A stretch of DNA of 64,000 nt from Rotaria sordida. Its lineage: Eukaryota; Rotifera; Eurotatoria; Philodinida; Philodinidae. Below the pieces are notes generated by a model. The model was not told where the DNA came from and did not search any database. It saw only the letters and a program-made list of their open reading frames with translations. This document shows positions 50,318 through 62,653 of this stretch, piece after piece. The stretch lies in assembly GCA_905250125.1 (NCBI GenBank), contig CAJNOL010000981.1, positions 23,713 to 87,712 of the forward strand. Reading direction: 5' to 3'. The translations under genes were made by a program, and so were the position numbers. How positions within the stretch are numbered: the first letter of the stretch is position 1; each line of letters begins with the position of its first letter.

Positions 50318-51054
50318 GGGTACCCTCCCTTCCTCCTTTCCAGAATTTCTTGAGAACGGCTCATCAAAACAATTTGAAATTTTCAGGACAGATAGATCTT
50401 GATGAGTATAGTGGAAGTTGTCATAGACTCAAAATTTCCTGATGTTGTCTTCTATGAGATAATAGGGTCACAATGGCGAAAAACGACCCTAGTTGACGAC
50501 CCCGTTTCTCTAAAACGGTATTTTCGATTGAGCTGAAAATTGTTTTACAGATACTAGACACTGTTCGATGTGGTTTGATTTTTTGGTTTGATTTTATCTT
50601 TTATTGTTTCAACACAAAAAGTCAAAATGTCAAGCCTACCCTAAAAGACGCTTGTTTCTATTATTAGAACAAATGTTGTGAAAGCTGCCAAAAATCACGA
50701 GAACAATATTTATTGAAAAGAAAAAAAGAATACGCACCCCAAATAATGAGTAGAATATGTGAAAAAAGTTTCAGTTGGATCCATCTTACCATATCAGAGA
50801 AATGGAGATGAGACAGTACTTTTTCTGCTAAAAATTTGATTTTGAGAAAAAAGCAAAAAAAAAAAATATAAAATTTTAGCTATTTTCACTATATAAATTT
50901 AATTTCTCCTCGAATTTTTTAATCTTTAAAGGCAATTGTTGAGTTCCAAAATATAGTCAGTAGATAGACACTACTTGAAACTATACAATGGACACAAAAA
51001 ACTAAAAATGAAAAAAAAAAACAAAAATTTTAGGGAAGGAAAGAGGGACGTACT
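50318..51054 (+). repeat. Dispersed repeat copy C, longest copy with inverted ends
   Basis: It starts AAGGGTACCCTCCCTTCC and ends with an inverse-like GGGAAGGAAAGAGGGACGTA then CTCTT. The interior matches copy A (7856-8505, inverted) and copy B (22878-23368). The flanks contain TTA on both sides, but the target duplication is not certain. Confidence 0.65.
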
Positions 51055-51700
51055 CTTATAAAGTAAAACAAAATATCAGCACTAGAATTGATCATGAAAA
51101 AAAAAATCAAGCAAAATTGAAACAACAAATTATTTGCTAATCGATCTTTGTTTGCGATCACAATTGTCAAGTATCATTATATCGAGATATAAATTATCAA
51201 GAAAAAGACAATAATGTTTTATGATTACTAATGCAAAAAAGAACGTCAAATCAAGGTAAAGTTATTGATCAAATTTCTGTTTTGAAAAATTATCTTAATT
51301 ACACATTGAATATATTATTTATTTTATATCGCCATTTATTGACATGTGACATGTATTATTTATAAATAGAAATCTATCTATATCTTAATATTATCAAACA
51401 ATACTTGATCAACATAACATTTTGTTTTGTTTAAATTATTATTTTATTTCTGTTTATTCTATAACACAAATATTGTCAATAGTCAATATGTATTTTATTT
51501 CTATCATACATATAAGTTATTCAATGTGACGTTTTGTTTATGTCACAATTATTTCGATCACCCCACGTGGATTGTATATTGATAGCTACATATCGAATAG
51601 CGATGATTACCTGTCTTTCATATTCATTTTTTTTTTTATACAAAAGGTATATTGCGTGTATCTGTGTGCATCAAATTGGCGTATTAAGTGCAAAACAAAA

Positions 51701-54005
51701 ATGCCTGCATGTAAGTTTAACAAACAAAATCCAGAATTTAATTGTGTTCTAAATGCGATAGCAGATGCTAAAAGTTTCTCTATCAAATAAAAATTATCTA
51801 AATTTGAATATTATTGTCTGATATTTTTACTATAAACAGTGCTCGATAAGCTTTGATCACAAGCACCAATAAGAAGTCGATCTGTGTTAATGCATTGAGT
51901 TAAAAATAGAAACACTGACTTTTGTTTTTATTCATCATTATTTTTAAGTGTTAATATCGATCCTTTTATCGATAATGAAAACTTCACATGGTTTTACTAT
52001 GTCACAGATAGGAGATTTTAATTCGTTGTGATCTAGAGACGTAGTGATGTTTATATTATGAGAAACGATCTTCGCATAGATTTTCGTTTTATTAATGACT
52101 GTAATCATGAGATTTTCAGAAAATACTTGGTTGGAGCAAAGAATTCACTGAAGAAAATTTCACAGCTAACGATTGAAAATTGTCGAAATAATAGATTACT
52201 TTTTGACGAATCTCATCAACTCTCATGCTGAGACTATCCTAAGATAATTTCATAAATCAGATGGATTATAATAATTTGACATGTAATTTTCATCGGTAAT
52301 GAAGACAACAATGAGTTCTGTCATGATGAGTCGAACACTATGAGATTCACTGCTAATGTTGAAATATTCTCATCTAAAGAAAAAAAAAAATCTATGTTAA
52401 CTTTCTAGCTTGTACGCATGAAGGCTGATCAGGATCGTTGTGTTCTTTTTTGTATCTTAAAATATGAGACCGAAGGATTCACGTTCAGATTATTTTGATC
52501 TTGTAGTGAGACTTTCGATAGCTACTGTGTATATTTTTTTTAAATTTTATATTCTTTTTTAGTAATTAAATGTTGTCAATCATGTTTACATAAAATCAGT
52601 TCAAAAACTTCTCGTGTATCTATCATGTTTGTTCTTACGATTGTAACGGCTACTTTTGAAATAATTTATGGTATTCGTGCACGTTCGAATTCTTTAATAG
52701 CTGATGGATTATATTCATTTGCTGAAGGTATTTGTTTAATTGGTGTTATATTAGTTCTTCATTATTCACGTCAGGTAAAGCATCATGAAAAAAAGAATAC
52801 ATTTGGTTATGAACGATTAGAATTATTATTTGGTCTTTCACAAGAAGTATTTCTTTTATCAATATCATTGGGTGTTATAGTTGATGCTATTAATCATTTA
52901 GTTAATCCTATTCATATACATGATCCAAAATTATTAATTTATCTTGGTGCAGGTGGTATAGTTATTGGCATACTTGGAGTAATTATGTTTGGGGGTTATC
53001 ATCATGATCATAATATCGAAAAAGAAATACATGACAAGAAAAAAGGGGAATTTTTATCAATGACAAAAAAAAAAAAAGATAAAACTCCTAAGGTATCCCG
53101 TCAAAATACAATTACTGAATCTTCAGTAATGATTGAACAACAAAACGATCAATTAAACCAAACTAGTAGTACTGAAATGAAACCGCTAAATGCTCCGCAA
53201 GAAATATCGATTCTCGATACTTTCACCTATGAAAATATTGATCTAGCAGATTCAAGAATATATGCTACTTTACATGCTCTATGTTTACATTCATGGGAAA
53301 GTTTTATTTTTTTTTCGATAAAAAGAAACAAAAAAAAATTTATTTTTATTTGATTTTTTTATTATTATTTAGGTTGTTTTATTTGAATCTGTCATTGTTG
53401 TTATGTCTGGTTTGACGATTCACTTTGTTCCACATATAGATCCAGTTACAGGAAAAGAAATCAATACTTGGTTAAAATATATTGATCCAATATTAACACT
53501 TATAATGGTTGTTGTTATTGCTGTTCATGCAATTCCTGTTATATTTTCTATAAGTACAGTATTAATTGAAAATGTTCCACGTGGTATTAATACCCAAGAT
53601 GTAATGAAAGAAATTGTTGCAGCTGTACCAGCAATTAAAAGTATACATAGTTTTCATATTTGGAGGGAAGAAAAAAAATAGAACTATTTTTTTTAAGAAA
53701 ACAACAAATTTGTTTTTAATTATTTTAGAGCAACACCTAAAGAAATTTATGCAACATTACATCTTATATGTGATGAAGATGTTATGTTAAGTACATGTAC
53801 AAATAGATATGGTAAAGAAATACAAAATATTCTCAAAAGTTACTGTGTTCGATATTTTACATTACAATTTGAATATGTACAACCACGTCAATCAGAAGAA
53901 TTAGTTGTTTATAATTGTGCTTATGAACTTTTAAGAAAACGTCGTGGTCATACACTTGATGATCCTATGACAAAATCAGCCAAAAATGCAATAACTCATA
54001 TTTAA
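51701..54005 (+). pseudogene. ZnT1/ZnT10-like cation diffusion facilitator, probably decaying
   Basis: Exons: possible 10-nt first exon 51701-51710 (MPA, phase fits), 52563-53299, 53373-53665 and 53729-54005. The protein follows SLC30A1/10: TM1-TM2, NTFGYERLE, a His-rich loop (YHHDHN), TM5-TM6 (FESVIVVMSGLTIHFV; LTLIMVVVIAVHAIP) and the cytosolic domain (ENVPRGINTQDVMKE, SIHSFHIWR, TLQFEYVQP). Three signs argue against full function. First, the donor after 53299 is one base out of phase with the next exon (GAA-A|GT). Second, the donor after 53665 reads GG instead of GT (AG|GGAAGA). Third, both membrane metal sites are changed: the TM2 His-x3-Asp is Tyr and Glu, and the TM5 pair is Ser and Val. 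No internal stop codon is present. Single-base assembly errors could explain the first two points but not the third. Confidence 0.7.
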
Positions 54006-56685
54006 TAGTGATTAGAAATATTGAATTTTTTGAAATATATAAGAACAAGAAACGATAAAGAAACATATATATATAATTCTACTAAGGTTTTTTTCTTTTA
54101 TTGTAAAGAGTTAGAAATCATATTTTCATATGATGAGAATCATTTAAAATAAAACATAAAAATACCTCTACATAGATAATATCAAGTTTGAATTAAACAT
54201 ATCCAGTTTAATTGCTTATTGATGCATACAAAGAATTGATAAAAAAAAACACGTCGAAATATGTAACGGTTCATATGAAACAGGAATTCATTTAAAATAA
54301 ATCTCATCTCATACAATAATCATCACACAAAACTTATATCATGTAGAATATGTTCGATCAAATGGAAGAAAGCTCTATGACGATAAGCTAAACAAATTCA
54401 ACGAATACTGTCTATGCTAATTTGATCAAACCGATGTAACTCCCCCTGTTATCCACAAAAGAAGATCTCGGGGGTCTTCTATTATGTCTCGTTCATTTCT
54501 ATAATTTTTAATTACAAGGGTTTTTCAGAAAACCAAAACACTTTTGAGGATTTTAAAAGTCTAGAAATAATGCCGACCTGAACTTTTAAGATTTTCAGCT
54601 CAAAACCCTGAAAATTAGGCATATATTGTAATTAACGTTTCAATTTTTGGAGTAATTAATTAATTAATTAAAGAGGGAAGTTGTTACCTCCGGCGCATCG
54701 TTCTTTCAAGGGAGTCTTCTATTGCCGAGGAAATTAGATGAAAACATATCTGTGAACATTTAGCTAGTTTCTTGTTCGAAGAGAGAACAGAATCTGTATA
54801 TCATGCGACTTTGTTACCTATTCACAAATAACTTTTAATTAATTTCATCAAAAGAAAATTGGTTTTTCTTCCGATACGTGGCGTTAGAAGTTAAGTATTT
54901 GACACTGTTACTATGACTGCTCGAAAACTAAAACAAATAGAAACTTGACTCTCTTATATGGAAGTGAATGACCATCTTTAGACTAAATTATGCGAATCAA
55001 TGGAGTAGGCCTCGACTTATAGGCATTTTTCTTTTCGAGACACAACAATACAGTGACTATGCTCTTCACGCATATATGTTTCGGTATTGATTAGAAGAAT
55101 TGAATCGATATGAATAAGTTGTCGTTTGATATTAAATTTTTCAAGCTTCATTATGTCATTAAATGTTTAGATGTGTGTATGTTTTATTTTAATAAACATG
55201 TAACACTAGTTTATGTTTGTTGCTTTTTTTGATATAAGGAAGACGATGTTGTATCTGTCAGAATAGAGAAAAAGACAAAAGCTTATTTCAATACGTCAAT
55301 AACCGTAACAACAAGCCATTGCTCATCTAATTCATTTATTTTTTCAAGATTTATTATTAGTAAATATTTTAAAATATTAGAAATTCTATATACAATTGTT
55401 TAATAAACTCAAGTTACGATCTATTTTCAAACATGAATAAATTAGTGAGTAGACAAAATAGGCACTGATCATTTTATTACTGTTATAGACTTGTTCTTTA
55501 CTATGAAGATGGTATTTCAAATAGTTAATTTATCTTTGATTTAAAATTCCTTAGATTGTTTTTGGAATTTATAGAAATAGTATTTTTATATTAAAGAAAA
55601 ACATTCGATTCAAAAATGGGCGAAGAAACGATTCACTACTTAGATAAAAAAAATTTTAATTATCAGCTGAATTTTGTTTAATTATTTGTAGACTAAGCCA
55701 TGATTGTAGTAATTATTTTTCATTGAACATAGTTCTACAATTTGAAGTTAATTAAATAAGTTATTCATTCTGGTATAATAATTTACAAATTTCCCCCTGG
55801 CGTTTTAAATGACTATAAAATTAAACATTTCAAGCAATGAATAATACTCATTAATATGAAATATATATGCTAAATATATATATTATATCGTTTGATATTT
55901 TACCTTGATATGATTTGATATTTGATATTTTTCCTATTTTCTGTATCCTGACAAGGTATCAAAAAATATTTCTTTTCTTAAAAATATTTTATCAACATAT
56001 TCAAACTCTTATCATATTCAAATTCAAAATTATTTTCTGTTTAATCAAAATTTTTCTTTATTACAAAATAATATTAATTATACACATTCCTAATTAATAT
56101 TTCTTTTTATAGTAATATTCGTAACAATAAAATGCAGACAAAAAAAAATATATATATATATATACTTTTTAGTCATAATTAGACCATTTGTTTTGCTTGC
56201 CAAGGTGGAACGTTAGTATGTTTATTTTGTGCGTCATAATTGTCGACCCCTTACATACTGATACGTTCGACTTTTCGTACTCTATTTTTTTTTCTTTCAT
56301 CATCTTTCATACTTTTATAGCTGATCCTATGAACTACTATATTTGATGTCTGAACAAATAAATCACCTATTTTAGTTTATTTTTTCTTTTCACATAATAT
56401 TCACCTGTTTTTTCATTGTGCTTATCCAATGTCACGAAATTATATTGATTTTTGAGACTCTCAAGGGCACAACAAATATATGTATGAGCAACAATATTGG
56501 TCGATGTTCCAGCTGAATGATTGTATGTCTTTCTCTCTTACATACAAGTATTCAATTATGTATATGGCCTTTTTCTAACAGCACAGTTACCAATCTATAA
56601 TTTTTTTTGAGAACGAATACAACACAAGAACAACATTTATTACACGTTTAATTGTGTGCATAATATAAGAAATAATATATATATA
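54006..56685. other. Intergenic stretch with a short direct-repeat pair
   Basis: It is AT-rich. Diverged direct repeats of about 45 bp lie at 54436-54483 and 54683-54723 (shared GTCTTCTATT). A TTAA microsatellite (around 54651-54672) lies between them. TA tracts occur near 55860-55890 and 56148-56165. No gene was found. Confidence 0.4.
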
Positions 56686-57024
56686 ATGGCTAGTTTAGGG
56701 TTTGGTAATCCATTACTAGGAGATGTTATGGGTAATGATTCAGCAATTACCGTCGTAGTACCTTGGACACAACAATTTGGCATGGCCTATCAACAATTCA
56801 TTGGTAGTAGTTTCGGTGGTCTTGGTGGTCCCGGCGGTCTTAGTGGTCTCGGCGGTCTGGGGGGTCTTGGAGGTCTGGGAGGTCTTGGTGGTCATGGCGG
56901 CTATGGTGGATTAGGTGGCCATGGTGGTCTTGGTGGCTTTGGCGGTGCTGGTGGCTATGGTGGATTAGGTGGCCAACCATTCGGATTTGGTATGACAACC
57001 TCCTATTCATCAAACTACAACTAG
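56686..57024 (+). CDS. Small glycine-rich protein
   Basis: This is an intronless frame of 112 codons plus stop. The N-terminal third is ordinary (MASLGFGNPLLGDVMG, ITVVVPWTQQFGMAYQQF). The rest is a run of GGL/GGH/GGY/GGF units ending QPFGFGMTTSYSSNYN. I see no signal peptide. GC content rises sharply over the repeat compared with the flanks, and third positions vary between units, which supports protein-level selection. An in-frame upstream ATG lies at 56656, but 56686 has the better context and no AT-rich extension. Gly-rich proteins of this kind include structural, antimicrobial and RNA-associated types; I cannot choose. The ORF could also be single-exon only because the gene is short. Confidence 0.65.
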   Translation: MASLGFGNPLLGDVMGNDSAITVVVPWTQQFGMAYQQFIGSSFGGLGGPGGLSGLGGLGGLGGLGGLGGHGGYGGLGGHGGLGGFGGAGGYGGLGGQPFGFGMTTSYSSNYN

Positions 57025-58029
57025 CTTTATGTTAATAACAACGTATGAACGTTATTTTCATTTTTTTAAATGAGAAAAACAGACTTCTTTACACCAACTG
57101 TGTAGTATTTCTTTTATTAATTTTTTTTTATTCGCATACTAGTAATAATATTATAATAAAAGATTTATCTACGCTTTAGTTTACGATTGTTGATTGAGTA
57201 GGAAATTAAATTTCGAGTATCGAATATCGATAACTATGAATTTGCGATTTAACATTTTATTTTTACAATTGATATCAAAAGAGTTTTTTCAATAATTATT
57301 AATGGTCAATGTGAAAGATCTTGCATATAAATTCTTGATTATATAAAAACAAAAATTTCTCGTGATTACATTTCCTTTCGCTGATTTTCTAGAACAAAAT
57401 AGTCGTCACGCATACCATAAAGTATCATTAATAGATATCTATTCATCACAGAAAGATTTTTTTCTTGCTTGTAATATAGAGAAACCTGACTGAATTAAAT
57501 AATATTTAATGATATAATACTGATCATTAAAAAAAAACAGAAGCATGTCACTATTCTATACGTTGTTTTTTTATTGCTACACATGAACATATTTATTATT
57601 GATTGACATCATTTTGCTTTTTGTATATCAAGGTTATCGTCCTTGAATGATTTTATCAGGAATAAAAATGTGAATAATATTCAGATTTCTTTCGATTAAT
57701 GTATTTTTTTACATTATAATATAATATTCAAATGATATTCATAAGAATTTGTTTTATTTTAAATTTTTATTATAGGACAAAAAAAAAAAAGAAACAGGCA
57801 TTGGAAAAATGATAAATTCAATCGAAATGATGAAGAAAATGGTTACTAGATGAAAATTTTTCAACAATGATAATTCAATTATTAAATATGATGAGAATAA
57901 TAAAATCCAAGCGATATTTGAATTCAATAGGATATGTGTAAAAATAAAAATTTTGAGTGAAAAAATATTCATATTAGCTTTATAAATGAACATTGATAAT
58001 TTGAACAATATTATATCAAGGTCAATCTC
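57025..58029. other. Intergenic stretch
   Basis: AT-rich DNA of about 1 kb between the Gly-rich gene and the first tRNA gene. I see nothing in it. Confidence 0.4.
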
Positions 58030-58111
58030 GACGAGATGGCCGAGCGGTTAAGGCGTTAGACTGCTAATCTAATGGGCTCTGCCTGCGTGAGTTCGAATCT
58101 CACTCTCGTCG
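58030..58111 (+). tRNA. tRNA-Ser(GCT), copy 1
   Basis: This 82-nt gene has acceptor stem GACGAGA/TCTCGTC and discriminator G. Its A-box region is TGGCCGAGCGG and its B box GTTCGAATC. The anticodon loop CTGCTAA gives anticodon GCT. The long variable arm (GGGC-TCT-GCCT) is typical of class II tRNA-Ser. It reads AGC and AGT codons. No intron is present. The genomic bases directly after the discriminator are CCA (58112-58114), unusual for a eukaryotic tRNA gene. Confidence 0.96.
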
Positions 58112-58117
58112 CCATTC

Positions 58118-58128
58118 TTTTTTTTTTT
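58118..58128 (+). terminator. RNA polymerase III terminator (T-run)
   Basis: A run of 11 T starts 7 bases after the tRNA-Ser discriminator base, as expected for Pol III termination. Confidence 0.85.
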
Positions 58129-59702
58129 AGTGATGTTGTTGCTTCAATGGTGCACACCGTATGTTATAAGTAATCATTCAAGTCTTTTTCTTTCTTATTC
58201 TATCGACATCATTGTTTGTTTTGTTCATGAATATTTGTGGAAAAAGTTTTTAAGCAAGTTTACCTATGAGATGTTTTTGAAGTTTTTTTTTTTACATTTT
58301 AAGAAGAGAAAAAGGATGAAAAGTTTAAATGTCTCAAAAAATGATGCTCTAATCTGAAAACTACTCTTTTCTTATACTAGTACCAAAGCTTAATTCAAAA
58401 AAAAGGACTCTGTCATGCTCTTTCAAACAAAAAAAAACATTAAATTTGTAGAATAAAGTTTTTTCGAGGATTTTGAGACGCACGATGAAAAATACATCAA
58501 CAGGGATAAAGCAGAAAATGACACAAATTTTTGGAAAAAACGAAGTGCCGAATAAAAAAAACCACGTCATTTATGAAAGATACGATCTAGGTCTATCGTG
58601 TCATGCGTATATCTCAACATTGACTTTTTTGATGGGGCTTTAATAGATAAATCATCTGACTCGAATAAATTCGAGTTCTCTTGAAAGAAAAATTTTTCAT
58701 TGTAATTTATTTCTGTATCTGTGTATGTATGATTTTAAGTTCTTCAAGTATTTTACTTATAAATATGAAGCAAAAACAAAGTTTCGTTTTTATAATCTTA
58801 TTTCTGTCTATTCTTTTTTAATGTATTATTTGTGAACATTTCATATGAAATAATGATTGTATATCTTTCGATAATCTAAATATATATTTTTGTGATAACA
58901 AGCCAAGATAAGAAATTTTGAATAATTCAAGACGCAACATAAAGAAATTAAAACTCTGAAATGTATTTTAATTTTTATATTCAAAAAGTTAGAACACAGC
59001 GATGGCGGATAATAGGTGAAAAGTATATTTTTGTTTTCTATTGTAAATGTCATATTATACGTCATGCTGATTTAATAATAATCTATATTAACGATAAAAA
59101 CTAAATATAAACTTGTCATTTGTATTCTTGTCATATCGTATCTATTAATCATTTTAATAAACAAAGATCATAGCTTTATAACTAACACAAGATGCTATTT
59201 TAGTCATGTTATTAGCATATTTATCGTATTAACAGTATAGATATGTGTTCGAGAAACTAGAATTTATTTTCATATGGAATATTTTATTAAACTATTGAAT
59301 TACTTTTTGCCACAGCAATCAATGATAATGAATAAAAAACATTTTTGAAATAATTGATTTTTCCATTCAAATTTCCATTTAATTTCTAGTGATGTTAGTA
59401 TTTAAAAGTATCTATTCGAATAACAACTATTCCGAAATAAATTTAAGAAGGAATTTTTTTTGTTACGCCTTGTTTTTCTGTATAATAAATAAAATGTAAA
59501 GATTTAATTGAATATCTGTTAGGTTCATCATTTGTTTGATATACTTGATGATTTCGCTAGCATATACCTCCAATTATATCCTACTGTTTTTTTTATTACT
59601 CTGCTTTTTTTTGAAAAACAATGTGATAATATTAGAACAATATATCTAATGTTCTTATTTTATGTAACTAATCTTTTTTCACTCAATGTATAATCATAGC
59701 AC
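58129..59702. other. Intergenic stretch between the tRNA genes
   Basis: AT-rich with short chance open frames only. No recognised gene. Confidence 0.4.
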
Positions 59703-60270
59703 AAACTATGATACAACCATTCAATTTAATAATTACAAATAATAAGAAATCAAACGATATTAATTATAAATTATCATTAATGTTTTCAAATAAGATTATT
59801 TATGAGATGATATTAATCCGATTTTTATAATTACAATATTTTATATCTCAAATTCTTTTATGTTAATTGAGACATCATCATTTGAAAATTCAAATATGAC
59901 ATTACAATTATATAATAATAGTTCAGTTATGATCGATAACTAACAAATAAGTTGAAATATTTCATTATATAAAATATTGTAGAACAAATCAAAATGATGA
60001 TGATATAGCTTCATTTAAGCGATGACTTCGACAAGTATTTCTTTTTGTTGTTGTTAATGTTATAGAAAAAGAATTTAATATATTTTTTTATATCAACAAT
60101 TGAGACATAATCAAAATCAAGTAACAACTCTAGGAAAACCTAATTTTCAAACACGTTCATCTATCGATCTATTTTTAATATCACATCCACCACAATCTGT
60201 GTCATCATGTTATTGTCAAATGAAAAAGATAAGTTGTGTAGTTCCTTTATCATCATTAATTAATAAATAG
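59703..60270 (+). pseudogene. Coding-like relics of an unidentified gene
   Basis: Three short gene-like stretches lie close together on the plus strand, separated by stops or frame changes. About 59876-59941 contains ETSSFENSNMTLQLYNN. Around 59990-60040, QNDDDIASFKR is followed by TGA and then LRQ. About 60093-60270 contains RHNQNQVTTLGKPNFQTRSS, later CYCQMKKISCVVPLSS, and ends in TAG. Codon choice (ACA, TCA, CAA) matches real genes of this window. I do not recognise a family. A decayed gene is the simplest reading, but chance cannot be excluded. Confidence 0.35.
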
Positions 60271-60940
60271 AAGGGGACTACAGACTCGTGTAGATGGACA
60301 TTAAGTTCAATCTTTATCAATACTATAATCCTTTGATCTCAAATTTAGGTTAAAATTTTAATTTTTTGTTTTCGATTTTAATATTTTTTCTTCTTTTGTA
60401 TTTTGTTTGATTGCATAAAAACTACTTATTATATATTATACCTATGATGATAAAGAGGTTAAGATTCGCTAGAATTAGCTATTAACAAATAGAAGAGATA
60501 ACTCATTTTATGTATATATGACACTTGTCTTATCTCGTGTTTTTTTATATCATTGTCATGTTTTTCTTATTTGAATATTTACTTATACGTAGTAGTTATC
60601 ATTTGTCAATAGAGATATAATTCATTGTTCTTGTTCGGATAGTTATAAAAGAAATAATTATTGATTTACAAACTGAATGTTCACTAAAAATGATGCTGAG
60701 CATGGTGATAGTCAGAAAAAGAAGTATACTTAGAAGTTGACAAAAACGAAGATGTTAATATCAATATAGAAGCAGACGTTAATAGTGAATAACTTTAATT
60801 AAACATAAATCTCAGGAACAGCATTTCTGAATTTATAAGGAAACTATTTCAACTGATATATTACTTTTGAGTCGAGATTATGTGCATTATATAGACCTAA
60901 ATGAGCAATAAATACTTTGAACAGCTTTCGTGTTCTTAGA

Positions 60941-61350
60941 TTAGGACTGTGGAGATATTGGACTTGTACAATATTTTTTAAATGAATGTAGAAACACTAG
61001 AGAAACTGATTTTCAAATTTCGACTTAAAATATTGCATACAGACAAGCCTTAATGAGAATAGTTTATTATGGAAATTTCAAATCTTTTGATTTGCTTCTA
61101 TCGTGAAATAAGAACATAAAATCTGCCAGTTGATATGAGCGATGTAAAAGATACGCTATTATCGTAGCTGTATTTGAGGATGGAAACAGTGATAAGATCT
61201 GAAACATTCGCAATAACCTATTCTTGTTAAGGTCTACTTCGATGTAAAGTTTCAAATCAAAATTTGAAAATCGGTTTTCCTGAAGAAGACTATAGTATTC
61301 ATTTAAAACATACAGTAAAAGTGCAATATCTCTGTAGCAATAAGCTAAGA
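60941..61350. repeat. MITE-like inverted-repeat element related to 905-1290
   Basis: Left end TTAGGACTGTGGAGATATTG and right end CAATATCTCTGTAGCAATAA are imperfect inverses. Pairing continues through TTTTAAATGAAT and the TGATTTTCAAATTT region on both sides. It is non-coding. Confidence 0.7.
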
Positions 61351-62559
61351 GTACGAACTCTTTCTAGAATATTCATAGCTCATTTGGGTCTACGTAATGC
61401 ATATAGGTTCAACTCTTAAAGCAATTTTCCAATTGAAAGAGGCCCCTTGTGAGTTATTAGAGTACTTGATAGACATTAAAGATGTTATTTTTCTGTATAA
61501 ATCCGTTGACATCCATGTGGAGTATATAAATTTGAAAAAGTCTATATCACACTCTTTTGAACAAATTCAGTTCGATGATCTGTTTGTAATATTATACTAT
61601 TATACGTAGTATAGTGCTCTCTAGAAAATATCTAAGTATGGTGATAAAATAATAAAAATTCGTTTCAGAAAAAGTGGTTACACAAACCATCCCTCAATCT
61701 GAATTTGAGATCAAACGGCTACAGATAAGACGCACGCGGAAACAATGGAAATAGATTTTATTTCAGAGAATATTTTTTGTCGTGGCGATTCTTTTGTTTA
61801 CTTCAATTTATTAACAGACATCCCGTGACTTTTTATTTGTATATGCCAAACGCTGCAATGTTGTGTTATTTTTCATCGATGACTAACATAAATAGACCGA
61901 AATTATTTTTTATATTGTTAGAATGAGACAAATAGAATCACTCGTTTCAAACAGTTTGAGATTCGAAAAAAATGCATGCATTTTATGTGAGTTTCATAAG
62001 ATGTAATTTTTACATGAAGACTAAGATCAATAGTTCAGAGGCTGCGCGAAAGTCTTGAGATTAAAACATCTTGATAGTTTTACTGAGTAATAACAAATAG
62101 TTTTCAATTAGTGCGAGCGTGCACAAACCCATCGTCTTATACTCGCTTTCACGATCTCTGCAATAGTTTCAAAAAAGTCATGCGTATCATAAGAAAGATC
62201 CTAACGCGTCGAGTGAATACCAGAATAAATCGGAAATTGAATATTTTTGGTAAAAGACTAATTGTTGAAATGTCAATTGATAATAAACTTTAGAAATAAT
62301 TGACAAATAGTTCATTCATTCTCATCCCAGTTTTTCGTCAAGATCTCTCAATATGATATAGTCTTGTTTGAGTCTTTAAGCCATATGATAAATAAATTGA
62401 CTTTATACAGAATTTACAATAGACATTGCTATTAATCTGTTAGATTAAGAAGAAAAAAATCGATGATTAATTGTCAATATTCTTTAGTTATTTTATGAAA
62501 ATCTTTGAGATAATCATAAACAAACTTGATCACAATGTTATTCATCAATAATTTGTCCC
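61351..62559. other. Intergenic stretch
   Basis: About 1.2 kb with only short open frames (such as 61397-61609). I see no family motif. Confidence 0.4.
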
Positions 62560-62641
62560 GACGAGATGGCCGAGCGGTTAAGGCGTTAGACTGCTAATCT
62601 AATGGGCTCTGCCCGCGTGAGTTCGAATCTCACTCTCGTCG
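62560..62641 (+). tRNA. tRNA-Ser(GCT), copy 2
   Basis: It is identical to the copy at 58030 except for one base in the variable arm (GCCC instead of GCCT). That change turns a G-T pair with GGGC into G-C. Anticodon GCT, A and B boxes and discriminator G are the same. CCA again follows directly in the genome (62642-62644). The flanking sequences otherwise differ from copy 1. Confidence 0.96.
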
Positions 62642-62645
62642 CCAC

Positions 62646-62653
62646 TTTTTTTT
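62646..62653 (+). terminator. RNA polymerase III terminator (T-run)
   Basis: Eight T bases start five bases after the second tRNA-Ser discriminator base. Confidence 0.82.

Noticed and set aside
54436..54723. Short direct repeats as possible LTRs
   Set aside because: They are only about 45 bp, diverged and about 200 bp apart; no retroelement features lie between them.
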